From: Streptomyces sp. JB150
Lineage (GTDB): Bacteria > Actinomycetota > Actinomycetes > Streptomycetales > Streptomycetaceae
Assembly (NCBI RefSeq): GCF_011193355.1
Contig: NZ_CP049780.1
Location: 2,906,169 to 2,970,168, forward strand
Reading direction: 5' to 3'
DNA length: 64,000 nucleotides
The notes under the pieces were generated by a model. It was not told the origin of the DNA, did no database searches, and saw only the letters and a list, made by a program, of their open reading frames with translations. The position numbers were made by a program, and so were the translations under genes. Each line of letters begins with the position of its first letter. Position 1 is the stretch's first letter. Below are positions 28,196 through 37,130 of the stretch, piece after piece.

Positions 28196-30526
28196 CTATG
28201 GGGCCGGTGTCGTCACCACCGCCGCCTGCGGGCGGATCGGCAGCCGGTTCACCGGGCGGCCCGTCGCCGCCCGCACCGCCGACGCGATCGCCGCCGGCGA
28301 GGCCACCACGGGCACCGCGCTGACCGCCTTGGCGCCGAACGGCGCGACCACGTCCCGCTCCTCGACCAGCTTGACGATCCGGATGTCCGGCGCGTCGAGG
28401 GCCGTCGGCAGGGCGTAGCCGGTGAGGTCGGGGTGCCGTATCACGCCGCGCGGGGTGCGCAGGTTCTCGGTGAGCGCGATGCCGACGCCCTGGGTGACGC
28501 CGGCCTCGATCCGGGCCGCCAGCTGGGCGGGGTTCAGCACCCGGCCCACGTCCTGCGCGACGGCCAGCTCCACCACGCGCACCGAGCCCAGCTCGATGTC
28601 GACGTCGACGACCGCGCGGATCGCGCAGAAGGCGAGGCCCACGAAGGCGTCGCCCTGCCCGGCGTCGTCCAGCGGCTCGGTCGGGTGCGGGCGGCACTGC
28701 GCGGTCGCCCACAGCTCCTTGCCCTCCAGTGCCTCGGCGACCGTGGTCGACAGGACACCGTCGTAGGACGTGATCTTCCCGTCGGCGACCTGGAGCAGCT
28801 CGGTGGACATGCCGAACTTCTGCGCCAGCGGCTGGAGGAGCTGCGTACGGACCATCTTGGCCGCGCGCTCCACGGCGCCGCCCGAGACCCAGGTGTGCCG
28901 GCCGCGGCAGCCCGCGCCCGCCGGGGGCTGGTCGGTGTCGACGGGCGCCACGTGGACCTCGTCGACGCCCAGGATCTCCTGGACGATCTGCCGGGCCAGC
29001 GTGGAGAAGCCCTGGCCGGTCTCGACGGCCGCGCACAGCACCGTCGCCACCCCGTCCTGGACCTTCACGGTGGCCGTGGAGACCTCGTCGGCGCCCTCCG
29101 CGCCGAGCATGTGCACCATGCCCAGGCCGTAGCCCACGCCCCGGCGCACCGCGCCCGGCTCGCCCGCGCCCTCGGGACCGCCGGGCAGCAGCCACTCCTC
29201 CTCGGGGGTGTCCTTCGGCAGCGGCGGCAGCGGGAAGTCCCGCACGGCCTGGAGGAGTTCGGCGACCGGCGCCGGGCAGGTCACCGTCTGGCCGGTGGGC
29301 AGGACGTCGCCCGTCGCCATGACGTTGCGCAGCCGCAGCTCCGCCGGGTCGATGCCGAGCTTCTTCGCGAGCTTGTCCATCTGCGCCTCGTACGCGGCGC
29401 AGACCTGCATCGCGCCCTCGCCGCGCACATGGCCGGAGGGCGGGTTGTTGGTGCGCACCGCCCAGCCCTCGATGAAGGCGTTGGGCACGACGTACGGGCC
29501 GCAGGCGAACGACACGGCCGCCGCCAGCGCGTCGGACGAGGTGTCCGCGTAGGCGCCCGCGTCGAGCAGGATCTGCGCCTCGACCTTCACCAGCCGGCCC
29601 TCGGCGTCCGCGTGGTGGCGGTAGCGCAGCAGGGTGGGGTGGCGGTGGGCGTGCCCGAGGAAGGACTCCTCGCGCGTGGCGGTGAGTTTCACCGGGCAGC
29701 CGGTCTTCAGGGCGAGCAGGCCGAGCGGCAGCTGGAAGCCCTGGTCCTCGCGGTCGGCGGTGGCGCCGGGGACGCCGGTGACGACGACCTTGACGCGTTC
29801 GGGCTCCAGGCCGTAGCACGCGGCGGCGGTGTCGCGGTCGGTGTGCGGGTCGGTGGAGGCCACGTACAGCTCCACGCCGCCGTCCGGGCGCGGTACGGCG
29901 AGGCCCGCCTCGGCGCCGATGGGCGCGGGGTCCTGGCGGCCGATGCGGTACAGGCCCTCGACGACGACCTCGCCGTGCGCCTGCGGGTCGCCGTGGCGCA
30001 GCGGGATGTGCCGGATCAGGTTGCCGTCAGGGTGCAGCGGCTCCGCCTCGAAGGCCTGTTCCGGGTCGGTGACCGGGTCGAGGACCTCGTACTCGACGAT
30101 GACGGCCGCGGCGGCCATCCGCGCGGTGTCGGGGTGGTCGGCGGCGACGGCGGCGATGGGCTCGCCGTGGTGGCGCACCACGTCGGAGGCGAAGACCGGG
30201 CGGTCGGCCTTGCCCCGGCCGTACAGCGGTCGGCCGGGCACGTCCTCGTGGGTGACGACCGCGCGGACGCCGGGCATCGCGCGCGCGTGCGTGGTGTCGA
30301 TCGACGTGATGCGCGCGTGCGCGTGCGGGGCGCGCAGCACGGCCGCCCACAGCAGGCCCTCGGCCCACAGGTCGGCCGCGTACGGGAAGGTGCCCTCGGT
30401 CTTGGCGCGCGCGTCGGCGGCGGGCAGGGAGGAGCCGAGGCCGTGCGGGATCGGCTCCGGGGCGGGGCCGGCCTCCGCGGCGCCGGCCGCGGTCGCGGTG
30501 GTCGCGGTGGCGGCTTCGTTGCTCAC
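28196..30526 (-). CDS. Xanthine-dehydrogenase-family molybdopterin-binding subunit
   Basis: Catalytic large subunit (776 residues) of a molybdenum hydroxylase. The N-terminal ald_Xan_dh domain (GLGSSLPAADARAKTEGTFPYAADLW) is followed by molybdopterin-binding segments: GREDQGF-like TADREDQGFQLPLGLLAL, GHVRGEGAMQVCAAYEAQMD, ETGQGFSTLARQI and the C-terminal PFGAKAVSAVPVVASPAAI. The conserved GE of the active site would sit in that last region, but here GAKAVSA lacks the Glu of the usual GEP/GVGEP motif, worth checking. Third gene of the operon; it overlaps the iron-sulphur gene. Confidence 0.85.
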   Translation of the reverse strand: MSNEAATATTATAAGAAEAGPAPEPIPHGLGSSLPAADARAKTEGTFPYAADLWAEGLLWAAVLRAPHAHARITSIDTTHARAMPGVRAVVTHEDVPGRPLYGRGKADRPVFASDVVRHHGEPIAAVAADHPDTARMAAAAVIVEYEVLDPVTDPEQAFEAEPLHPDGNLIRHIPLRHGDPQAHGEVVVEGLYRIGRQDPAPIGAEAGLAVPRPDGGVELYVASTDPHTDRDTAAACYGLEPERVKVVVTGVPGATADREDQGFQLPLGLLALKTGCPVKLTATREESFLGHAHRHPTLLRYRHHADAEGRLVKVEAQILLDAGAYADTSSDALAAAVSFACGPYVVPNAFIEGWAVRTNNPPSGHVRGEGAMQVCAAYEAQMDKLAKKLGIDPAELRLRNVMATGDVLPTGQTVTCPAPVAELLQAVRDFPLPPLPKDTPEEEWLLPGGPEGAGEPGAVRRGVGYGLGMVHMLGAEGADEVSTATVKVQDGVATVLCAAVETGQGFSTLARQIVQEILGVDEVHVAPVDTDQPPAGAGCRGRHTWVSGGAVERAAKMVRTQLLQPLAQKFGMSTELLQVADGKITSYDGVLSTTVAEALEGKELWATAQCRPHPTEPLDDAGQGDAFVGLAFCAIRAVVDVDIELGSVRVVELAVAQDVGRVLNPAQLAARIEAGVTQGVGIALTENLRTPRGVIRHPDLTGYALPTALDAPDIRIVKLVEERDVVAPFGAKAVSAVPVVASPAAIASAVRAATGRPVNRLPIRPQAAVVTTPAP

Positions 30527-32541
30527 GCCTGGCCTCCGTCCTGTCCCTGTCCTTGTCCGTACGGCGGTTGGTGCGGCTGGTGCGGCTGGTGCGGCGGCTG
30601 CTGGGGGTGTTGGGGGTGCTGGGGGTGCGCCTGCTGCTGGTGGTGGTGCGGGTGGTCGTGCGATCCGAACGCGTCGAACGCCGACGGGTTGACGCTCCCG
30701 GCGCCCGGCCCCGCCTGGTGCGGGATACGGGCGTCCTCGGCTCCGTGTTCACCGGCCTCGACCGGCTCCCCGGCGTCGGCGGCGGAGTGCGCGTCGCGTT
30801 CGGCGACGACCTCCTTGACGGCCTCGACGACCCCGCGGTAGCCGGAGCAGCGGCACAGGTTGCCGCACAGCGCCTGGCGGGTCTCCAGCTCGGTCGGCGC
30901 GGGGTTGCCCTCCAGCAGGTCGTGCACGGTCATCGCCATGCCGGGCACGCAGAACCCGCACTGCACGGCGCCGCACCGGGCGAGCGCCCGCTGCACGTCC
31001 GAGGGCTGTCCGTCGACGGCCAGGCCCTCGACGGTGCGGACCTCGCTGCCGGCGGCGGTCACGGCGGGCACCAGGCAGGAGGCGACGAGCCGCCCGTCGA
31101 CCTGCACGTTGCACGCCCCGCACTCGCCCTGCGAGCAGCCGTCCTTGGCGCCCGCGAGCCCGAGCCGCTCGCGCAGCACGTACAGCAGCGACTCGCCGAT
31201 CCACGCGTCGGTGACGGGGCGGTCGCTGCCGTTGACGCGCAGCACGTACGACGCGAGGGGGTGCTCGTCGGCCGGGGGCGCGGGGGGTTCCGCGGTGGGC
31301 GCGGAAGCGGTGTCCCGCGCGGGGTCCGGTTCCGGGTCCGCCGGTGCCTGATCCTGTTCCGCGGGGGCCGCGGCCTCGGCGTCCGGGTCCGCGGCTTCCG
31401 GGGGCGCGCCTTCGGCGGAGGCGGGCTCCGAGGGGCCGGCCTCTTCCGCCGTGCCGTCCTCGTCGGCGGAGGGCTGGGGCGGGGTGGCCGAGGCGGCCTC
31501 CGCGTGGGGGGCCTGTCCGGCCTGCGGGGCGGATCCGGGCTCCGCGTCCGGCTGTTCGCCGCCCTGCGGGCCGTGGTCCGGCCGCTGGTCGGTGTGCGGC
31601 GCGTGATCCGCCTCGCCGCCCGGCGGTACCTCGCCCTGCGCGGCGTACTCCTGCCGCTCGTCGGCGTACGGCGCGTACCCGTTCTCCGGGGACGTCTCGG
31701 CGTGCCCCTCCGTGGCGTCCTGCGCGCCCGTGGAGCCCTCCGTGGCCGTCCCGGCCGCCTCGGTGGCCCCAGGAGCCTCAGCGGGCCCGGAGAGGGCCTC
31801 AGGGGCGCTCTCGGCGGGCCCGGCGAACGGGGCCGCGCCGGACGCCGTGTCCGGGGCCGTTCCGGTCTGCGGGTGGTGCCCGGCGTACGTGCCGTGCGCG
31901 GGCGTGCCGCCGTCCCCGGCCGTCGCCTCCTGCGCCCACGGCAGGCCCGCGCCCTGCGTCGCCCAGGGGGCGGGCGCACCGCCGGGCAGGGTGGGGGGCG
32001 GGGTGCCGCCCCACTGCTCGACCAGGGCGGACGTGGTGAACTCGCCGGACTCGTCCGGGAGGTCGCCCCCGGCGACGGGGATCGACCACTGGCCGGTCAC
32101 GTCGTGGCCGGGCGCGGGCGGCGCCTCCGCCGTCTCGGCGGTGCCGGTCGCCCCGGCCGTCTCGTCGTACGTCTCGTAGGTCCACTGCCCGGTCGCGCCG
32201 GGCTCGTAGGTGAACCGGTCGTGCCCGGCGTCCTGCTGGGGCAGCGCGTTCGGGTCGGGCCAGTGGACGCCGTCCGCGGGCACGGACCAGGTGCCGGTGG
32301 CCGCCGGGTCGGTGCCCGCGGTGGTGGCCGGGGTGACCGTGATGGGCGGGGGCACGTAGCCGTGGCCGGGCGCGGCCAGCGGGCTGTCGGAGGAGGCGAG
32401 CAGCGCGTCGATGCCGCCCTCGGGCAGCTTCACGAACGCGGTCGCACCGTCGTCGTAGTCGCCCTGGGGCAGCGGGTCCCAGCGGCCGCCGCCCGGGGGC
32501 GTGCCCTCTCCGTGCCGGTCCGCGTGCTGGTCGTCGGTCAC
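30523..32541 (-). CDS. Xanthine-dehydrogenase-type [2Fe-2S] subunit with long disordered extension
   Basis: A 672-residue version of a subunit that is normally 150-200 residues. Residues about 1-420 are low-complexity acidic Pro/Ala/Glu/Thr sequence with no hydrophobic core. The real domain follows, with the plant-type cluster CSQGECGACN near residue 465 and the second cluster CGFCVPGM...CGNLCRCSGYRG. The last 45 residues are His/Gln/Pro-rich (HDHPHHHQQQ and PHQPHQPH units). GTG at 32541 overlaps the FAD-subunit stop. The extension is in the same frame with no internal stop, so it is translated. Confidence 0.85.
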   Translation of the reverse strand: MTDDQHADRHGEGTPPGGGRWDPLPQGDYDDGATAFVKLPEGGIDALLASSDSPLAAPGHGYVPPPITVTPATTAGTDPAATGTWSVPADGVHWPDPNALPQQDAGHDRFTYEPGATGQWTYETYDETAGATGTAETAEAPPAPGHDVTGQWSIPVAGGDLPDESGEFTTSALVEQWGGTPPPTLPGGAPAPWATQGAGLPWAQEATAGDGGTPAHGTYAGHHPQTGTAPDTASGAAPFAGPAESAPEALSGPAEAPGATEAAGTATEGSTGAQDATEGHAETSPENGYAPYADERQEYAAQGEVPPGGEADHAPHTDQRPDHGPQGGEQPDAEPGSAPQAGQAPHAEAASATPPQPSADEDGTAEEAGPSEPASAEGAPPEAADPDAEAAAPAEQDQAPADPEPDPARDTASAPTAEPPAPPADEHPLASYVLRVNGSDRPVTDAWIGESLLYVLRERLGLAGAKDGCSQGECGACNVQVDGRLVASCLVPAVTAAGSEVRTVEGLAVDGQPSDVQRALARCGAVQCGFCVPGMAMTVHDLLEGNPAPTELETRQALCGNLCRCSGYRGVVEAVKEVVAERDAHSAADAGEPVEAGEHGAEDARIPHQAGPGAGSVNPSAFDAFGSHDHPHHHQQQAHPQHPQHPQQPPHQPHQPHQPPYGQGQGQDGGQA

Positions 32542-33431
32542 GACAGCGCCCTCCCCAGTGCTCGTCGGGCCAGCGCGGCGACGGTGCGCCGCAAGTGCAG
32601 TACGGCGGGCGGCAACGGTGTCACGGAGCCGTCCTCGGCGGGGGCCGGGTCGGGGATGCAGGCCGCGGCGACGTACTCGCCGAACGCGTGCAGCGCCTCC
32701 GGCACGATCGCGCGGTCGTTGTCCCAGTCGATCAGCTGGGCGACCCACTGCTCGGCCTCCAGGGGGCGCAGCGGCATCGGTGCTATGGCGCCCACCGCGC
32801 AGCGCACGCCGCGCCGCGCGGGGTCGAGGACCAGGGCGACGGAGGCGACGGCCCGCCCGGGGCCGGTGCGGCCGGTCGCCTTGAGGAAGACCTGCGGGGC
32901 GTGCAGCAGCGGCACGCGCACGAACCCGATGAGTTCGCCGCCGCGCAGCATGTCCATCCCGGCCAGCAGGTGCGACACGGGGATCTCCCGGCGGGCGCCG
33001 CCCGGACCGGCGATGACCAGCGTCGCCTCCAGGGCGGCCAGCACCGGCAGCGCGTCGCCGGTGGGCGCGGCGGAGGCGATGTTGCCGCCCAGGGTGCCCG
33101 CGTTGCGGATGTGCGGCGGACCGGCGGCGCGCGCGGCGGCGGCGAGCGCGGGGATGAGGGCGGCGAAGTCGGGGCGGCCCATCCGCGCGTGGGTCAGGCC
33201 CGCGCCGAGCAGGGCGTGGCCGTCCAGGTACTGCCAGCCGCGGATCTCGCTGATCCGGCCCAGACCGACCAGTCCGGCGGGCCTGAGCTGCCCGGAGTTG
33301 ACGGCGGTCATGAGGTCGGTGCCGCCCGCCACCGGGACCGCGGCGGGCATCGCGGTGAGCGCCGCCACGGCCTCGTCGAGCGTGGCGGGCAGGGTGACGG
33401 CCTGCGCCGCCTGCGGTGCGTGCGTGGTCAA
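32538..33431 (-). CDS. Xanthine-dehydrogenase-type FAD-binding subunit
   Basis: Medium subunit (297 residues) that passes electrons from the iron-sulphur centres to FAD. PVAGGTDLMTAVNSGQLRP is the FAD-binding loop, and HIRNAGTLGGNIASAAPTGDALPVLAALEA the second flavin motif. Translation most likely begins at the TTG at 33431, with a GAAGGGG stretch upstream. First gene of the three-gene operon; both downstream junctions overlap by 4 bases. Confidence 0.88.
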   Translation of the reverse strand: MTTHAPQAAQAVTLPATLDEAVAALTAMPAAVPVAGGTDLMTAVNSGQLRPAGLVGLGRISEIRGWQYLDGHALLGAGLTHARMGRPDFAALIPALAAAARAAGPPHIRNAGTLGGNIASAAPTGDALPVLAALEATLVIAGPGGARREIPVSHLLAGMDMLRGGELIGFVRVPLLHAPQVFLKATGRTGPGRAVASVALVLDPARRGVRCAVGAIAPMPLRPLEAEQWVAQLIDWDNDRAIVPEALHAFGEYVAAACIPDPAPAEDGSVTPLPPAVLHLRRTVAALARRALGRALS

Positions 33432-33716
33432 ACCGGCTGCCCCTTCCCGCTGCCCCACCTGGTCCCGCCTGTGCTGCCGTACGGTACGTGCCGACAGGGC
33501 GGACGGGGCAACTCTGGCACATCTTCGCAGGGCCCGGACGCGGGGGTCCGCTAGGAGGCATTCACCCACCTCACCGAGGGGTTGGTCCGTTTCCGCATGA
33601 CTGCCCCGGTGCGCACGGATTGCACCTCTTCAGCGAAGTTGCCGGATTCCCTCCCCTCACCCGCCCCCTCTCTCCCCGTCCGTCCGCTCCCTCCCCCCTC
33701 TCCGCCGGTCCGCCTC

Positions 33717-35396
33717 CTACCGGTTCGGGGGCGGGCCGTCGATCGGGCGGCCGAGCACGCCCGGCCGCCGCTGCCACGGGCGCGGTCCGGCGGGTGGCCG
33801 GTAGGCCACGCCGAGGGCGTCCAGCCGCCGGTAGTGGGCGGCCATCCGCCGCTCGAAGTCCTTGAAGTCCCGCACCGGCGGGGCGGGCAGGGCGCTCCAG
33901 GCGACCTCCGCGAAGGCGGCGAGCCGGGGGAAGACCTGGTAGTCCACCCGCGCGGTGTCCTCCATCACCTCGGTCCACACGTTCGCCTGGGTGCCGAGCA
34001 CGTGCCGGGCCTCCTCGGGCGTCAACTCGGCGGGAACCGGCTCGAACCGGAAGACGTCCTCCAGGGTGCGGACGTAGCCGATGGGGACCGGCTCGTCCGC
34101 TCCCGCGTCCTGCCGGTGGTCGAGGTAGACCTGCTGCTCGGGGCACATCACGACGTCGTGGCCCGCGCGGGCGGCCGTCACCCCGCCCCCGTAGCCCCGC
34201 CAGGACGACACGGCCGCGCCCTCGGCGAGACCGCCCTCCAGGATCTCGTCCCAGCCGATGAGACGGCGCCCCCGCGCGGTGAGCCAGCGGCCGAAGTGGC
34301 CGATGAACCAGGCCTGCAGACCGTCCTCGCCGGCCAGCCCGAGTTCCTCGATCCGCGCCTGTGCCGCGGCCGACCGCCGCCACTGGTCCTTCGGGCATTC
34401 GTCCCCGCCGACGTGAATGAACCGCGACGGGAACAGTTCCAGCACTTCCTCGAAGACGTCCTCGTAGAAGCGCAGGGTGTTGTCGGTGGGGGCGAGTACG
34501 TTGGGAGAGATCCCCCAGCTGTCCCAGACGGAGAGGGCGGTGGTGTCGATGACATCGGTGTTCCCGAGTTCCGGATACGCCGCGATGGCGGCCTGCGAGT
34601 GGCCCGGTACGTCGATTTCCGGGACGACGGTGATATGCCGCTCGGCGGCGTAGGCGACGATCTCCCGGATGTCGTCCTGGGTGTAGTAGCCCCCGTGCGG
34701 CTTCTCCTCCCACAGCGGTGAGGCGCGGTGACCGAATTTCGTCCGCGTCCGCCAGGAGCCGATCTCGGTCAGGCGGGGGTACTTGCGGATCTCGATCCGC
34801 CAGCCCTGGTCGTCCGTCAAGTGGAAGTGGAAGACGTTGAGTTTGTGCGCGGCCATCAGATCGAGGCAGCGCAGGACTCCGTCCTTCGGCATGAAGTGCC
34901 GGGCGACGTCGAGCATGAGGCCGCGCCAGCCGAAGCGGGGGGCGTCCTCGACCACCACCATCGGGACGTCCCACCGCCGCCGCGCCGGATCGACCGGTGC
35001 CCGCCGGAAGGCGTCGGGGCCGAGCAGCTGACGGAAGGACTGCGCGCCCCAGAAGACGCCGGCCGCGCTCCCGCCGTCGATCCGTACCCCCTGCCCGTCG
35101 ACGGCCAGCCGGTACGCCTCAGGCGCCAGCTCCGGGTCCACCCGCAGCACGATGCCGCGGCCGTGTCCGTGACCGCCACCGCGGCCGTCGGCACGACCAT
35201 CGCCGCGGCCGTCACCGCGGCCCTCGGCGAACGGCAGCCCGGTGGCGGCCCCCACGGTGGCCCGCAGCCAGCGCGCCACCCGCCCGGTGCCGGGCTCCGC
35301 GTGCAGCACGGTCGCCTCGTCCAGCGGGAACACCTCCCGCGCGGGCGTCGCCCACCGCGCCGCGCGCGGAGCCGGAATCAGATCCACGAATTCCAT
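33717..35396 (-). CDS. Beta-N-acetylhexosaminidase (GH20)
   Basis: A 559-residue glycoside hydrolase of family 20 that releases GlcNAc from chitooligosaccharides. The catalytic Asp-Glu pair is in FIHVGGDECPKDQW near residue 331. Other core motifs are GWRGLMLDVARHFMPKDGVLRCLD, HFHLTDDQGWRIEI and PEIDVPGHSQAAIAAYPEL. No signal peptide, so it acts inside the cell on sugars brought in by the ABC system directly upstream. A Gly/Arg/Asp-rich insert (RGDGRGDGRADGRGGG) interrupts the N-terminal domain near residue 60. Confidence 0.93.
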   Translation of the reverse strand: MEFVDLIPAPRAARWATPAREVFPLDEATVLHAEPGTGRVARWLRATVGAATGLPFAEGRGDGRGDGRADGRGGGHGHGRGIVLRVDPELAPEAYRLAVDGQGVRIDGGSAAGVFWGAQSFRQLLGPDAFRRAPVDPARRRWDVPMVVVEDAPRFGWRGLMLDVARHFMPKDGVLRCLDLMAAHKLNVFHFHLTDDQGWRIEIRKYPRLTEIGSWRTRTKFGHRASPLWEEKPHGGYYTQDDIREIVAYAAERHITVVPEIDVPGHSQAAIAAYPELGNTDVIDTTALSVWDSWGISPNVLAPTDNTLRFYEDVFEEVLELFPSRFIHVGGDECPKDQWRRSAAAQARIEELGLAGEDGLQAWFIGHFGRWLTARGRRLIGWDEILEGGLAEGAAVSSWRGYGGGVTAARAGHDVVMCPEQQVYLDHRQDAGADEPVPIGYVRTLEDVFRFEPVPAELTPEEARHVLGTQANVWTEVMEDTARVDYQVFPRLAAFAEVAWSALPAPPVRDFKDFERRMAAHYRRLDALGVAYRPPAGPRPWQRRPGVLGRPIDGPPPNR

Positions 35397-35400
35397 GTCG

Positions 35401-36246
35401 TCAGTCCTTTACCGCTCCGCCCAGCCCGGAGACCAGCCGTCGCTGTACGAGTACGAAGAACACCAGCACCGGAATCGTCATCACGGTGGACGCGGCCATC
35501 ACGCCGCCCCAGTCCGGATCCTCCGGTTTGTAGAAGACCAGCAGGGCCATCGGCAGCGTCGACCGGGAGGTGTCGCTGATGATGAACGACTTGGCGAACA
35601 GGAAGTCGTTCCAGGCCGAGATGAAGGAGAACACGCTGGTGGCCACCAGGCCGGGGAAGACCAGCGGGAAAAGGATCTGCCACAGAAAGCGCGCCCGGCT
35701 CGCCCCGTCGATGTACGCGGCCTCCTCCAGCGCCTGCGGAACCGCCTTCACGAACCCCCGCAGCATCCAGATCGCGAACGGCAGCGAGAAGGCGATGTGC
35801 GGCAGGACCAGCGACCCGAGCGTGTTCAGCTGACCGGCGTCCCGCATGAGGAAGAACAAGGGGATCGTGAGCGCCTCCACGGGCACCATCTGGGCCACCA
35901 GAAACATGATCAGCAGGGTGGTCCGGAAGCGGAACCGGAATCGCGTCACGGCGGTCGCCGCGAGAAAGGCGATCAGGCCCGAGACGATCACCACGGTGAC
36001 CGCGACGAGCGCGCTGTTGAGGAAGTAACGGCCGAATTCCTGCTGCCCGAAGACGCGCCGGAAGGACGCGAGCGAGGGCGCGAGCGTCCAGGGCCGAGGC
36101 TCGCTCGACTCGATCTCCCCGGCCGGCCGGACGGCGCTCAGCACCATCCAGTACAGCGGGAACGCCACCACGGCCGCCACCAGCAGCGCGGCCGCCTCGG
36201 CGGCCAGCCGCCAGGGACGCCGTACGAGACCTCTCACGCCGTTCAC
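35401..36246 (-). CDS. Sugar ABC transporter permease (MalG type)
   Basis: Membrane permease (281 residues, six helices) of a carbohydrate ABC importer. The EAA loop is EEAAYIDGASRARFLWQILFPLVFPGL. GTG at 36246 overlaps the previous permease stop. It ends 4 bases before the hexosaminidase start, so the enzyme is the last gene of the operon. No dedicated ATPase is encoded; such systems in Streptomyces usually share the MsiK ATPase. Confidence 0.92.
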   Translation of the reverse strand: MNGVRGLVRRPWRLAAEAAALLVAAVVAFPLYWMVLSAVRPAGEIESSEPRPWTLAPSLASFRRVFGQQEFGRYFLNSALVAVTVVIVSGLIAFLAATAVTRFRFRFRTTLLIMFLVAQMVPVEALTIPLFFLMRDAGQLNTLGSLVLPHIAFSLPFAIWMLRGFVKAVPQALEEAAYIDGASRARFLWQILFPLVFPGLVATSVFSFISAWNDFLFAKSFIISDTSRSTLPMALLVFYKPEDPDWGGVMAASTVMTIPVLVFFVLVQRRLVSGLGGAVKD

Positions 36247-37130
36247 AGCTCCTCCCCCTGCCGGCGCAGCAGCCGCAGGTACGCGAGGGTCACGGCGAGC
36301 AGGATCAGCAGCATCACCACGCCGATCGCCGAGCCGAGGCCGTACTCGGAGGACGCGAACGCCCGCTGGTAGGCGTAGACGTTCAGCACCAGGTTCTGCC
36401 CGGCGATGCCGCCGCCGCCCGTCATGACGTAGATCTGGGTGAAGACCTTGAAGTCCCAGATGACCGACTGGATGGTCACGATCGCCAGGATCGGGCGGAG
36501 CAGGGGCACGAGCACCGAGCGCCAGATCCGCCACTGCGAGGCCCCGTCCAGCGCGGCGGCCTCCAGCACCTCGGACGGCACCGCGCGGATGCCCGCGTAC
36601 ACCGTCACCATCACGAACGGGAAGGAGCACCACACCACTTCGAGCAGCACCAGCGAGAAGGCGCTGTACCGGCCGTACGTCCACGAGTGGTCACCGAGTC
36701 CCAGCACCCGGTTCACCGGCCCGAAGTCCGGGTCGAACAGCAGCAGCCACACCGTCGACCCGGTGACCGCCGGAGTCGCCCACGCCCCCAGCGCGGCCAG
36801 CATCAGCACCAGCCGGGGCAGCGCGCGCACCCGCGTCAGCAGCACCGCGAGCGCGCAGCCCACCACCAGGGTGCCCGCCACACAGGCGCCCGCGAACACC
36901 ACGGTCGCCAGCAGCACCTGCCAGAACTGCCGGTCCCGGAAGAGAGCCGCGTAGTTGCCGAAGCCCTGGAAGGTGGCCGGCTCCCCTCCGCTGACCTGGG
37001 CCTGCGTGTACTCGAACAGCGAGATGAGCCCGAGCTGGTAGACGGGATAGACGAGCAGCCCGCCGAGGACGACGAGAGCGGGGGCGAGATAGATCCAGGG
37101 GACGGCGGAACGCGACGGCATCCCGCTCAC
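36243..37130 (-). CDS. Sugar ABC transporter permease (MalF type)
   Basis: First permease (295 residues, six helices) with EAA loop LEAAALDGASQWRIWRSVLVPLLRPILA. The GTG at 37130 overlaps the stop of the binding-protein gene; an ATG three codons inside is the alternative. Heterodimer partner of the downstream permease. Confidence 0.92.
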   Translation of the reverse strand: MSGMPSRSAVPWIYLAPALVVLGGLLVYPVYQLGLISLFEYTQAQVSGGEPATFQGFGNYAALFRDRQFWQVLLATVVFAGACVAGTLVVGCALAVLLTRVRALPRLVLMLAALGAWATPAVTGSTVWLLLFDPDFGPVNRVLGLGDHSWTYGRYSAFSLVLLEVVWCSFPFVMVTVYAGIRAVPSEVLEAAALDGASQWRIWRSVLVPLLRPILAIVTIQSVIWDFKVFTQIYVMTGGGGIAGQNLVLNVYAYQRAFASSEYGLGSAIGVVMLLILLAVTLAYLRLLRRQGEEL

